From NCBI GenBank assembly GCA_902464035.1, contig CABQHT010000018.1, positions 1-36,200 of the forward strand: a DNA stretch of 36,200 bases. Direction: 5' to 3'. The translations under genes and the position numbers were made by a program. The notes under the pieces were generated by a model that saw only the letters and a list, made by a program, of their open reading frames with translations, was not told the DNA's origin and ran no database searches. This DNA is from an uncultured Collinsella sp. (GTDB taxonomy: Bacteria; Actinomycetota; Coriobacteriia; Coriobacteriales; Coriobacteriaceae). Positions 6,526 through 15,063 of the stretch are shown here, piece by piece (the stretch's first letter is position 1; every line of letters begins with the position of its first letter).

Positions 6526-7269
6526 ATGATTCCGTATGAGCGCCAGGAGCGAATTGTAGAGTGCCTGCAGAAGTCGGGCCTCGCGAGGATTTCCGAGCTG
6601 CAGGAGGAGCTGCCGGGCGTCTCTATTTCGACGCTACGTCGCGACCTCAAGGAGCTGGAGGCGCTTGGCAAGGTTGAGCATCTTTCGGGCGGCGCGGTGA
6701 GGCTCCTCTCGGCTGTCCACGAGGTGAGTATCTCGACGCGTTCGGGCCTACACGGGAGTGAGAAGGAACAGATTGCCCAAGTCGCCTTGCGTTTTGTTGA
6801 GGACGGGGACACGCTCTACTTGGACTCGGGTTCCACCTGCACGGCGCTGCTGCGTCTGCTGCTCGACCGCGACGTGACAATTTACACGACGGATGCCTCG
6901 GCGTGCCTGATTAAGAGCGAGACGCGCGCCCAGCTCATCGTGGTGGGTGGCGAGTTCAACTATGTGAACTCCTCGTTCTGCGGTTCTATGACCGAATCGA
7001 TCCTGCGCGATCTGTACTTCGATAAGGCGTTTATCGGGACCAACGCGATTGACGGGGACCGCGGCGTCATGACGCCCTCCTACGTTGAGGCGGCGAAGAA
7101 GCGCATCGTGCGCGAGAATTCGAATAAGGCGTACGTGCTGTGCGACAGCTCGAAGTTCCATCAGTTCTCGAATGTTCGCGCGTTTGGGTTCGATGGTGTG
7201 TCGATTATCGCGGAGTCCTATGACGAGAAGATCGCCCAGTGCGCGCGCCTGATCACGCCTGGAGCGTAG
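6526..7269 (+). CDS. DeoR/GlpR-family transcriptional regulator of sugar metabolism
   Basis: The 247-aa product has the usual DeoR length. An N-terminal winged HTH (MIPYERQERIVECLQKSG..., with SISTLRRDLKELE as recognition region and GGAVRL closing the wing) is followed by a sugar-phosphate sensor domain with YLDSGSTC, IVVGGEFN, FIGTNAID and the C-terminal VLCDSSKF. I chose ATG 6526 because GGAGAGG (6511-6517) lies 8 bp upstream and MIPYERQ is the canonical family start. ATG 6484 in the same frame lacks a good SD. It lies 224 bp after the PTS gene with inverted repeats between them. It probably senses a phosphorylated intermediate and regulates this locus. Confidence 0.9.
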   Translation: MIPYERQERIVECLQKSGLARISELQEELPGVSISTLRRDLKELEALGKVEHLSGGAVRLLSAVHEVSISTRSGLHGSEKEQIAQVALRFVEDGDTLYLDSGSTCTALLRLLLDRDVTIYTTDASACLIKSETRAQLIVVGGEFNYVNSSFCGSMTESILRDLYFDKAFIGTNAIDGDRGVMTPSYVEAAKKRIVRENSNKAYVLCDSSKFHQFSNVRAFGFDGVSIIAESYDEKIAQCARLITPGA

Positions 7270-7442
7270 GGGGTCCGGGCTCAGGTCTGCGGATTGCGGC
7301 CCCTGGCTGCTGCTGTCCGCGTAGCGGGATTTCTTCCTAGGGAATACGACAGCGTTTCGTGGTGCGGGCTCCTGCATGATACCAGCTAGATAGGCAAATA
7401 TGGCAACGTTGTGAATCTGGAAAAGCCTGCAGGTTAACAACG

Positions 7443-7510
7443 TGGTTAAACGATTAATCAGCCAGACTGTAGATAAAGGTTAAACGATTAATTACCACCG
7501 AGTAGATAAT
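7443..7510 (+). promoter_or_regulatory. Two LacI-type operators with overlapping promoters upstream of the epimerase gene
   Basis: GGTTAAACGATTAAT occurs twice, at 7444-7458 and 7478-7492, 34 bp apart. The first extends to a near-perfect 18-bp palindrome TGGTTAAACGATTAATCA (7443-7460) with central CG. Each TTAAAC core could serve as a poor -35, with TAGATA at 7470-7475 (18-bp spacer) or 7503-7508 (17-bp spacer) as -10. Repressor bound here would block RNA polymerase. A further TTAAC/GTTAA inverted repeat (7434-7449) overlaps the first site. A related site precedes lacI (9868-9883). The rest of 7270-7442 shows no gene. Confidence 0.6.
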
Positions 7511-7534
7511 CACCGAGCAGATAAGGAGTTCACT

Positions 7535-8188
7535 ATGCTGCTCTGCCCCAGTCTCATGTGCGCCGACTACGGCAATCTGCGTGCGACCGTCGAGGATCTC
7601 GACGCCGCCGGCATCGACATCTTCCATTGCGACGTGATGGACGGCAGTTTCGTTCCCAATTTCGCCATGGGTCTCGAAGACATCAAGGCCGTGCGAGCTG
7701 CCACCAACAAGCTCGTCGACGTGCACCTTATGGTCGAGAATCCTGCCAGCAAGGTTGAACTTTTCGCCTCCGCCGGCGCGGACATCATCTATATCCATCC
7801 GGAGTCCGAGCGTTACGTGGTCAAGACACTCGCCGCGATTAAGTCCCTCGGCAAGAGCGCCGGTATCGCCGTGAACCCCGACACCTCTATCTCCGAGATC
7901 GAGGAGATGTTGAACCTCTGCGATTACGTGATGGTCATGACGGTGAATCCGGGTTTTGCCGGTCAGAGCTTTATCGAGTTCACGAACGACAAGGTGCGTC
8001 GCCTTGCCGCGCTGAAGGAGCGCTTTGGCTTCAAGCTCATGATCGACGGCGCCTGCTCGCCCGAGCGCGTGCGCGACCTGTCCGCCATTGGCGCGGACGG
8101 ATTTATCCTGGGCACCAGTGCGCTGTTTGGCAAGGACGCTGGTTACGAGGAGTGTCTGCGCCGTTTGCGCGCCGGCGAGGTGTATTAG
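7535..8188 (+). CDS. rpe: Ribulose-phosphate 3-epimerase family protein (possible allulose-6-phosphate 3-epimerase)
   Basis: The 217-aa TIM-barrel enzyme inverts C3 of a ketose phosphate. Family signatures are CPSLMCADY at the N-terminus, FHCDVMDGSFVPN (metal His and Asp), DVHLMVENP (second metal His), MTVNPGFAGQSF and MIDGACSPERV (catalytic Asp), then GTSALF for phosphate binding. All key residues are present. AAGGAG (7523-7528) precedes ATG 7535 by 6 bp. The housekeeping Rpe would be expected elsewhere. A copy under LacI-type operators, next to rpiB and a PTS, suggests a catabolic paralogue such as AlsE acting on allulose 6-phosphate. Sequence alone does not settle Rpe versus AlsE. Confidence 0.88.
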   Translation: MLLCPSLMCADYGNLRATVEDLDAAGIDIFHCDVMDGSFVPNFAMGLEDIKAVRAATNKLVDVHLMVENPASKVELFASAGADIIYIHPESERYVVKTLAAIKSLGKSAGIAVNPDTSISEIEEMLNLCDYVMVMTVNPGFAGQSFIEFTNDKVRRLAALKERFGFKLMIDGACSPERVRDLSAIGADGFILGTSALFGKDAGYEECLRRLRAGEVY

Positions 8189-8260
8189 AAGCGGAACGGC
8201 GAATTAGGACGGATTGAGCGCGCGGCATGCGCGAATGGTTCTTATGGAAAGGGGTCTCTT

Positions 8261-8737
8261 TTGAAGATCGGTATTGGAAACGACCACGTCGCAGTCGAGT
8301 ACAAGGAAGCCATCACGGCGTATATCCAGGAGAAGTACGGCTACGAAGTCGTGAACTTCGGTACGGACAGCACCGAGCGCTTTGACTATCCCATCGCGGG
8401 TGAGGCCGTGGCGGACGCTGTCATGTCCGGCGAGGTTGATCGCGGTATCGTTATCTGCGGTACGGGTGTGGGCATCTCGCTTGCCGCCAACAAGGTGCGC
8501 GGTATCCGTTGCTGCACCTGCTCTGAGCCGTATTCCGCTCGCCTGTCGCGCGAGCACAACAACACCAACATGCTCGCATTTGGTGCTCGTGTGGTAGGCA
8601 TCGAGCTGGCCAAAATGATTGTCGACGCCTGGCTCACCGGCGAGTTCGAGGGCGGCCGTCACCAGCGACGCATCGATATGATTCGCCAGATCGAGGCTCG
8701 TCAGCTCGTACGTGCGGAGGAAGCACGCGGCTGGTAG
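8261..8737 (+). CDS. rpiB: RpiB/LacAB-family sugar-phosphate isomerase
   Basis: The 158-aa product has the RpiB fold signatures: MKIGIGNDHVAVEYKEAI with the early Asp-His pair, GIVICGTGVGISLAANK with the active-site Cys, and SARLSREHNNTNMLAFGAR with the catalytic His. It interconverts aldose and ketose phosphates: ribose-5-P/ribulose-5-P, or in the allose pathway allose-6-P/allulose-6-P. The reading frame begins with TTG at 8261, preceded by AAAGGGG (8248-8254) at 6 bp spacing; no ATG is suitably placed. It follows the epimerase by 72 bp, and a strong terminator follows. Together they would convert an imported phosphorylated sugar towards pentose-phosphate or fructose-phosphate intermediates. 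Confidence 0.9.
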   Translation: MKIGIGNDHVAVEYKEAITAYIQEKYGYEVVNFGTDSTERFDYPIAGEAVADAVMSGEVDRGIVICGTGVGISLAANKVRGIRCCTCSEPYSARLSREHNNTNMLAFGARVVGIELAKMIVDAWLTGEFEGGRHQRRIDMIRQIEARQLVRAEEARGW

Positions 8738-8740
8738 CGG

Positions 8741-8771
8741 AAAAGCCCGTCACCCGTGTGGCGGGCTTTTT
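8741..8771. terminator. Terminator after rpiB, possibly bidirectional
   Basis: AAAAGCCCG (8741-8749) pairs with CGGGCTTTT (8762-8770) around a 12-nt loop, ending in a T-run on plus and, by symmetry, on minus. It sits between the convergent rpiB and lacI genes and probably serves both. Confidence 0.85.
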
Positions 8772-8833
8772 GCATGTCGCGCGTGGGATAGAGCACATGC
8801 GAGAGAAAAACGCGGCTATTCGCTGCCCGCTGT

Positions 8834-9844
8834 CTAGCTGCTCGCGCGTTGCACGAGCTTAACGGGGACAAGCGTCTCCATCTCGGGCTCTTCGCCGCGC
8901 AGCAGGGCGAGCAGGGCCTGACATCCCTCGTGCGCGAGGCGCTCGGGGAAGCGGCGGATGGTGCTGATTTGCGGCGTCGGAAGCTGCGCGTAAACGGAAT
9001 CGTCGAAGCCGATGAGACGGACGTCTTCGGGTACGCGCTTGCCGGCGGCAACGAGCGCACGCAGCGCGCCCACGGCTGCGTGGTCGCTATGGGCGAAGAC
9101 GCCGTCGACGGGGTAGCCCGTGGAGAGGAAGTCGGTCACGAGCTCTTCCGACTCGATGATGCTCGGCTGCTTACCCGAGACAAACAGCTGGTAGTCGCGG
9201 CGTAGCGGCATTCCGTGCGCGGCGAGCGCCCGCTCGTAGCCCATCTGGCGCTCGTTGCCGGGGTAGTTGGCGGTAAAACTCGAGATGCTCAGGATGTCCT
9301 TGCAGCCGCGCTCGATGAGGTGCTCGGTCGCCATGTAGCCACCGCCGATGTTGTCGGAGCCCACGTGTGGGAAACCGAGGTCGTTTTCGGGCGCACGGTC
9401 GATGCAGACCACGGGGATTCCGTGGGGGACGAACTCGCCGTCGAGCCTGCGCAGGCCGGAGATACAGATGATACCGTCGGCCTGCTTGCTTGCCAGCGTG
9501 CGGAAGTAGTCACGCTCGCGGGCGGGGTCATTGGCGCTGTTGCAAACAAAGACCGAGTAGTCCTCGGTTGCCAGCTCGCGCTCCACATGCAGGGCGATCT
9601 TGGAAAAGAAGTCGTTGGAGATGTCCGGCACGATCATGCCGATGGTCCGGGACTGGGCCATACGGAGGCTCTTCGCCGCCATGTTCGTGACGTAGCCGTA
9701 TTCCTTTAGGGCGGCTTCCACGCGTTTGCGGGTGTCTTCGGAAAAACGGCCGCTGCCGTTGATGACGTGGGAGACCGTGGCGACGGATACGCCGGCCGCG
9801 ACGGCAATCTGGCGCATGGATGGGCGCTTGCCTGGTGTGGGCAT
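8834..9844 (-). CDS. LacI-family transcriptional regulator
   Basis: The 336-aa repressor has an N-terminal HTH with hinge (SMRQIAVAAGVSVATVSHVINGSG..., about residues 8-60) followed by the periplasmic-binding-like effector domain (IGMIVPDISNDFF, DGIICISG, PVVCIDR, GSDNIGGGYMATEHL, DGVFAHSDHAAVGAL, IGFDDSVYAQLPTPQISTI). It is full length. AGGAGG (complement of 9849-9854) lies 4 bp before the ATG. It is convergent with rpiB. A palindrome matching the epimerase operators lies in its own upstream region, implying autoregulation. I infer it is the local repressor of the epimerase-rpiB genes, with the effector being the pathway sugar or its phosphate. Confidence 0.93.
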   Translation of the reverse strand: MPTPGKRPSMRQIAVAAGVSVATVSHVINGSGRFSEDTRKRVEAALKEYGYVTNMAAKSLRMAQSRTIGMIVPDISNDFFSKIALHVERELATEDYSVFVCNSANDPARERDYFRTLASKQADGIICISGLRRLDGEFVPHGIPVVCIDRAPENDLGFPHVGSDNIGGGYMATEHLIERGCKDILSISSFTANYPGNERQMGYERALAAHGMPLRRDYQLFVSGKQPSIIESEELVTDFLSTGYPVDGVFAHSDHAAVGALRALVAAGKRVPEDVRLIGFDDSVYAQLPTPQISTIRRFPERLAHEGCQALLALLRGEEPEMETLVPVKLVQRASS

Positions 9845-9867
9845 GGGGCCTCCTGCTGCTTTCGGGT

Positions 9868-9883
9868 GGTTAACAGATTAACC
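9868..9883. promoter_or_regulatory. Palindromic operator candidate upstream of lacI
   Basis: GGTTAACAGATTAACC has GGTTAA/TTAACC arms spaced as in GGTTAAACGATTAAT at 7444 and 7478, but its centre is CAGA instead of ACGA. It sits 24 bp before the lacI start, which suits autorepression. The rest of 9884-10013 has no gene I can support. Confidence 0.5.
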
Positions 9884-10013
9884 GAGATTGTAGCGCATGC
9901 GCGATGCCGTAATGGGTCGCTGCGAAGTCGTTCTGTCGCGCTCGGTCTGGTACCTTGAATATCAACTTCAGGCCTCTTTGTGTTGCTATGGAGCCCTGGC
10001 CTGTCGATAAACA

Positions 10014-10047
10014 AAGCGCCCGCTTGCCGGGGAGCAAGCGGGCGCTT
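10014..10047 (-). terminator. Terminator of the cell-wall/kinase operon
   Basis: A perfect 14-bp stem (10014-10027 with 10034-10047) with a 6-nt loop is followed on the minus strand by TTTGTTTAT. It lies about 50 bp after the pknB stop. Confidence 0.85.
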
Positions 10048-10097
10048 CTGAGCGAATATGTTTGCGGCCATAGCCGCTGCAGGTGATGGGTTGTCGA

Positions 10098-12044
10098 CTA
10101 GTTAGTCGTCGTGCCGGAATCGTCACCCGAGGTGGAGCCAGAAAGTGCGACCGTCAGTGTAATCGTGTTGTCGGTGGACTGCTTACCGGTGGGGGAGACG
10201 CCCGTAACGGTGGCGTTTTCGTTGCCGCTCACGGGGTTGCCGTTCTGATCGCAGAATGCGATGTTGTAGAACCCGGCGTTGTTGAGCGCGGTGACGGCGG
10301 CGGAGATGCTCTTGCCGTACAGGTTACCCGGAACGCTGGCCTTGCCGGACTTCTTGGCAATGACGACGGTAATCGTGGCGCCGGGCTTCTGCTTACCGCT
10401 GGGGTTCCAGCTGATCACGGTGCCCTCGGTAACCGAGTCGTTCTCCTGGTAGCTCACGTCGACGCCAAAGCCTGCCATATCGAGGGCGTTGCGCGCTTGG
10501 GCCTCGGTCATGTCGGTCAGGTCGGGGACGGACGTGGTATCCGGGCCGCTCGAGACCTTGTACGAGATGGTCGTGCCCTTCGCGACTTCCTTACCGGCAT
10601 CGGTGCCCTGCTCAAAGACCTGGCCCTCATCGGCCTCGTTGGCCTCCTCGGAGGCGTTGCCCTTCAGGCCAACGCTTGCCAGCGCGGCTTCTGCCTGGTC
10701 CTTGGTCAGGCCGACAAGCTGGGGAACCTCAACCTTCTCGGAGGGCTTGGGGCCCTTGGAGATTACCAGGTTCACCTTAGTGCCCTTGGCCTTCTTGGTG
10801 TTGCCGTTGGGCGTCTGCTCGGCGACCTTGCCCTCGTCGACATCGTCGTTGTAGCTTTGGTCGATGGTGCCGACCTCGAGGCCGGCTTCCTTGATCAGCT
10901 CGACGGCAGTCTGCTGATCCTTGCCCAGCACATCGGGAACGGTGACCTGCTCGCCGCCAAAGAGTCCTGTGGCAAAGGCCACCACGATACCGATGACGGC
11001 AACGGCTGCCACCACGGCGGCGATGATCTTGTTCTTGTTGGATTTGGGCTTTTCGACCTCGTAGGAGCCGGTGGAGCCCGAAACCGAGCTACGGGCGGTA
11101 TTCTGGCCGCTCACGCCCGAGACGGGACGCACCATGGCGCGCGTCTGATCGGAAAGCTCGCGAGTCTTGGTGGCGCCCAGCTCGCCGGGGGCACCGATGA
11201 TGCGCGTGGGCTCCGAGATGTTTACGGCACGGCCCGACAGGTAGCTGTTGAGCACCTGACGCAGCTCGTCGGCGGTCTGGAAGCGGTTTGCCGGGTCTTT
11301 CTCCATGCACTTGAGGATGATGCGCTCAAGGTCGGCGTCGACACCGGAGTTGATCTGGCTCGGTGGAATAGGCAGCTCGTTGACCTGCTTGAGTGCGACC
11401 GAGATAGCGTCGTCACCGTCAAAGGGAACGCGGCCGGTGGCGCACTCATACATCACGACGCCCAGCGAGTAGATATCCGAGGTGGGGCCGAGGTCCTGAC
11501 CACGGGTCTGCTCGGGGCTGACGTAGTGGGCGGTTCCCAGCACGTTGTTGTCTTGCGTGAGGTGGCTGTTCTTGGCGCGCGCGATGCCAAAGTCCATCAC
11601 CTTGATGTTGCCGTCGGGCAGCACCATGATGTTCTGCGGCTTAATGTCGCGGTGGATGATCTCATGCTTGTGAGCGACCGAAAGCGCGGAGCTGATCTGC
11701 GAGCCGATCTGGGCGACCTTCTTGGGGTCGAGGGCGCCGTGGCTCTTGATGCCGCTCTTAAGGTCGGTACCGCGCAGGTACTCCATGACGATGTAATAGG
11801 TGTCGCCGTCCTTGCCCCAATCGTAGACGCCCACGATATAGGGGGAGGAGAGACCGGCTGCTGCCTGGGCCTCCTGCTTAAAGCGTGCGGCGAAGGTTGC
11901 GTCGCCAGCATACTGCGGCAGCATGATCTTGACGGCAACCGTGCGGTCGAGGACCTGGTCCTGTGCACGGTAGACGGTCGCCATGCCGCCTGTCCCCACC
12001 TTATCCTTGAGGAGGTATCTTCCCCCGAGGACCCTCTGTTCCAT
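10098..12044 (-). CDS. pknB: PknB-type Ser/Thr protein kinase with four PASTA domains
   Basis: The 648-aa membrane kinase senses muropeptides or lipid II through PASTA repeats and controls growth and division. The kinase domain is at 11-270: GTGGMATVY loop (17-25), VAVK Lys39, HRDIKPQN (131-138), DFG (151-153), SPEQ (176-179). A juxtamembrane linker contains TR- and RS-rich segments. One TM helix is at about 339-363. PASTA units start near VTVPDVLGK (367), VEVPQLVGL (438), TSVPDLTDM (504) and ASVPGNLYG (569), ending in a Ser/Gly/Thr tail. I chose ATG 12044, with AGGAGC 4 bp upstream, over ATG 12059. It is the last gene of the operon, 132 bp after the SEDS-PBP fusion, and is followed by a terminator. 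Confidence 0.95.
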   Translation of the reverse strand: MEQRVLGGRYLLKDKVGTGGMATVYRAQDQVLDRTVAVKIMLPQYAGDATFAARFKQEAQAAAGLSSPYIVGVYDWGKDGDTYYIVMEYLRGTDLKSGIKSHGALDPKKVAQIGSQISSALSVAHKHEIIHRDIKPQNIMVLPDGNIKVMDFGIARAKNSHLTQDNNVLGTAHYVSPEQTRGQDLGPTSDIYSLGVVMYECATGRVPFDGDDAISVALKQVNELPIPPSQINSGVDADLERIILKCMEKDPANRFQTADELRQVLNSYLSGRAVNISEPTRIIGAPGELGATKTRELSDQTRAMVRPVSGVSGQNTARSSVSGSTGSYEVEKPKSNKNKIIAAVVAAVAVIGIVVAFATGLFGGEQVTVPDVLGKDQQTAVELIKEAGLEVGTIDQSYNDDVDEGKVAEQTPNGNTKKAKGTKVNLVISKGPKPSEKVEVPQLVGLTKDQAEAALASVGLKGNASEEANEADEGQVFEQGTDAGKEVAKGTTISYKVSSGPDTTSVPDLTDMTEAQARNALDMAGFGVDVSYQENDSVTEGTVISWNPSGKQKPGATITVVIAKKSGKASVPGNLYGKSISAAVTALNNAGFYNIAFCDQNGNPVSGNENATVTGVSPTGKQSTDNTITLTVALSGSTSGDDSGTTTN

Positions 12045-12176
12045 TCCTGCTCCTAACATAACTATTCGCTCAACGATGTGTGTAGTACCTACGATGTGGC
12101 CGCTGGGGCCGTGTGGCGCGTTGCCGCTAACTCTTCGGCCGCGGCGCGCCTCGGGTGTCCGATTCGATCATGGGCA

Positions 12177-15047
12177 TCACGCTCCCTGTGCGGCGAGCGC
12201 CGCGGTCAGGACGATGCCGGCAATCTTGGCCGCCTTGACGTCGTGTTTGTCGTAATCCTCCAAGGCCACCGAGATGGCGACCGTGGGTGAATCGTAAGGT
12301 GCAAAGCCAACGAACATCGAGTTGACGTTGGTGCCGCCGGTCTCGGCCGAGCCGGTCTTGCCTGCGACCTTGACGCCGGGGACCTGGGCATCGGTGCCGG
12401 TACCGGACTGGACGACGGCAAGCATGGCCTGCTTGACCTGGTCGGCCGTGGCGGAGCTGACGGCCTGACCCAGCGAGCGGGACTGCGTGGTCTTGACCAC
12501 GGTTCCGTCCGGGGCGAGTACCTGGGCTACAAAGTACGGGTCCATGACCACGCCGCTGTTAGCGATGGCGGCGGCAATCACGGCGTTTTGCATGACGGTG
12601 GTCTGCGGCCCGGGCGTGTGGTCCATGCCGACAGGCTGGCCGGCGCCGGCCCAAGCGGTCTCCCACTCGGTCATGAGCGACGGGTCGGCCATGATGGAGG
12701 CCGTGGAGGTCAGGTCCTGGCCGAGCTTTTGGCCGTAGCCAAAGGCGTTGGCAAACTGCACGAGCGTGTTTGCGCCAACTTCGGTTGCCACCTGGCCAAA
12801 GACGACGTTGGAGGACACGGCAAAGGCCTGCTGCAGGCTGATGGTGCCGTAGCTCTCGTTGGCATAGTTGGTGACCGGTGCGTTGCCGATGTCCATGGAG
12901 CCGGGCGCCTGGTAGGTGCTGGTAAGGCCGGCGGTACCGGTCTCGAGTGCCGCGGAAAGCGTAACGACCTTAAACGTGGAGCCCGGCGTGTACAGCGCGT
13001 CCATGGCGCGATTGTACATGGAGCCGTCCTCGCCGCCGCCCGCCTGCAGCAGGGCGTCGATGTTGGTGTTGTCATAGGTGGGCGAGCTGGCGCATGCGAG
13101 CACCGCGCCGGTACGCGGGTCGATGACTACTACAGCACCCTTAAAGCCCTTGAGCGCCTGCTCGGCCGCCGTCTGGATACGCGAGTCGATGGTGAGCTTG
13201 GCGGTGTTGCCCGGCTGGGTTTGGCCCGCGAGCGACGCGATGGCGTTGTTCCAGCTGGAGTAATCCTTGGAGCCGGTGAGCGTGTCGTTCATGACGCTCT
13301 CGATGGCGGTGGTGCCATACTGCTGGCTCACGTAGCCAACCACGTGCGCTGCCAGGTTGCCGTTGGGGTAGGAGCGTACGTAGGTGCCGTCCTCCTGCTG
13401 CAGCGACTCGGCCAGCGTCACGCCGTCGGACGTGATGATGGAACCGCGCTGGATGTACTTGGAGCGGGCGATAGTGTGGTTGTTGGTCGGCATATCCTGA
13501 TAGTCCTTGGCCTTGATGACCTGGACATAGGTGAGGTTGCCGATAAGGATGGCGAACAGCGCCGTAAAGGCGAGCACCGCACGGGTTAGACGGTTGGCGA
13601 GCGCAACGCGGCCGAGCACACCGGATTCAGGCGTGTCGAGCAGGCGACGGCGCATGCGCGAGCCGACGGAATGGCTGCCGCTGCCGTAGGAAGACGAGGT
13701 GGCAAAGCGCGTGCCCGTCGGGGCGGCGGCGGATGCGACCTGATCATCGGTGATGGCGGTCATGGTGCCGGTGCCAGTAAGCTCGGCCTCGCGTCCGGTC
13801 GCTTCGTCACCGGCGCGCAGCAGGAGCGCGACGATGATAAAGCTTGCCAGCAGTGAGGAACCGCCCTGGCTCATAAAGGGCAGGGTGACGCCGGTCAACG
13901 GGATCAGGCGGGTAACGCCGCCCACGATCAAGAAGGCCTGGAAGCTGATGGCGGCCGTAAGGCCCGTGGCGCTAAAGGCGGCGAGGTCGGATTTAGCGCG
14001 GGCAGCCGTGGTGAGGCCACGCACGGCAAAGAGCATAAACAGGATGAGCACGGCGCCGCCGCCCAAAAGGCCCATCTCCTCGCCGATGGCAGAGAAGATA
14101 AAGTCGGACTCGACGACAGGGATGTTGTTGGCCATGCCGTTGCCGATGCCAACACCGACCAGACCGCCATCGGCAAGCGAGAAGAGCGACTGGACGATCT
14201 GGTAGCCCTGGCCCTGGGCGTCCTTAAACGGATCGACCCAAACCTGGAAACGCACCTGAACGTGCGACAGGAACTTGTAGGCGCCCACGGCTCCAACGGC
14301 TAAGAGCGCAAGGCCGATAACGACATACGAAAAGCGCCCCGTGGCAACGTAGAGCATCAGCAAGAAGATGGTGTAGAACAGTACGGCCGAACCCAGGTCG
14401 CGTTCGAAGACGACGACGAGCAGGCACACACCCCACACGGCAAACAGCGGCAGCAGCAGTCGCAGGCGAGGGATCTTAAAGCCCAAGATCTTGCGGTTGG
14501 AGATGGAGAGCAGCTCGCGGTTTTCGGCCAGGTACCCGGCCAGGAACAGCACGATAAAGACCTTGGCGAACTCGCCAGGCTGGATGGTAAAGCCCGCGAT
14601 GCGAATCCACAGCTTGGAGCCCGAGATCGTGGTGCCGATAAAGATGGGCAGCATCAGCAGGATGATGCCGATGATGCCAAAGGTGTACTTGTAGCGCATG
14701 ACCACGTCGAGGTTTTTGACCAGTGCGAGCGTTCCCACCATCAGGGCCACCGAGACAAACAGGATGATGAGCTGTGAGATCGCGAGAGCGGGTGCGAGAC
14801 GCGTCACGAACGTGATACCGATGCCCGAAAGCACAAAGACAATGGGCAGGATGGCGGGGTCGGCACCGGGCGCCAAGATGCGCACGGCAATGTGGGCCGC
14901 GGCAAAGGCGGCAAAGAGGCCGATCGGTACGGCGAGCGTCTCAAAGGAGATGGCAGCGCCCGCGGTGAGCACGTACATCGCATACAGCAGGATGACGGGG
15001 AACGCCGAGGCGATGAGCAAGAGCAGCTCGGTGTTGCGGCGACTCAT
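12177..15047 (-). CDS. Fused SEDS glycosyltransferase (RodA/FtsW) and class B penicillin-binding transpeptidase
   Basis: One 956-aa chain combines both halves of a peptidoglycan synthase. Residues 1-412 form a multi-pass SEDS domain with IQPGEFAKV (155-163), ERDLGSA (215-221), the extracellular VDPFKDAQGQGYQ loop (271-283), IGEEMG (321-326) and MSQGGSS (392-398). A hydrophilic linker (413-480) leads to a second anchor (about 488-508), then a class B PBP: IQRGSIITSDG, active-site STFK (Ser690), SSN (745-747) and KTG (897-899). In most bacteria these are separate partner genes (rodA and pbpA in mycobacteria). No frameshift or stop lies between them. I chose ATG 15047, 8 bp after GGAG; GTG 15056 is too close to it. 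The PP2C gene ends 16 bp upstream. Confidence 0.94.
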   Translation of the reverse strand: MSRRNTELLLLIASAFPVILLYAMYVLTAGAAISFETLAVPIGLFAAFAAAHIAVRILAPGADPAILPIVFVLSGIGITFVTRLAPALAISQLIILFVSVALMVGTLALVKNLDVVMRYKYTFGIIGIILLMLPIFIGTTISGSKLWIRIAGFTIQPGEFAKVFIVLFLAGYLAENRELLSISNRKILGFKIPRLRLLLPLFAVWGVCLLVVVFERDLGSAVLFYTIFLLMLYVATGRFSYVVIGLALLAVGAVGAYKFLSHVQVRFQVWVDPFKDAQGQGYQIVQSLFSLADGGLVGVGIGNGMANNIPVVESDFIFSAIGEEMGLLGGGAVLILFMLFAVRGLTTAARAKSDLAAFSATGLTAAISFQAFLIVGGVTRLIPLTGVTLPFMSQGGSSLLASFIIVALLLRAGDEATGREAELTGTGTMTAITDDQVASAAAPTGTRFATSSSYGSGSHSVGSRMRRRLLDTPESGVLGRVALANRLTRAVLAFTALFAILIGNLTYVQVIKAKDYQDMPTNNHTIARSKYIQRGSIITSDGVTLAESLQQEDGTYVRSYPNGNLAAHVVGYVSQQYGTTAIESVMNDTLTGSKDYSSWNNAIASLAGQTQPGNTAKLTIDSRIQTAAEQALKGFKGAVVVIDPRTGAVLACASSPTYDNTNIDALLQAGGGEDGSMYNRAMDALYTPGSTFKVVTLSAALETGTAGLTSTYQAPGSMDIGNAPVTNYANESYGTISLQQAFAVSSNVVFGQVATEVGANTLVQFANAFGYGQKLGQDLTSTASIMADPSLMTEWETAWAGAGQPVGMDHTPGPQTTVMQNAVIAAAIANSGVVMDPYFVAQVLAPDGTVVKTTQSRSLGQAVSSATADQVKQAMLAVVQSGTGTDAQVPGVKVAGKTGSAETGGTNVNSMFVGFAPYDSPTVAISVALEDYDKHDVKAAKIAGIVLTAALAAQGA

Positions 15048-15063
15048 AAGCGGCACTCCCTTT

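Noticed and set aside
7444..7492. Link between the 34-bp spacing of the two LacI operators and the ATPase arrays
   Set aside because: Only two sites, different palindromic sequence and clear regulator context; the equal spacing is probably coincidence.
10083..12056. 657-aa plus-strand open frame opposite pknB
   Set aside because: Antisense shadow of pknB; no SD or family motifs.
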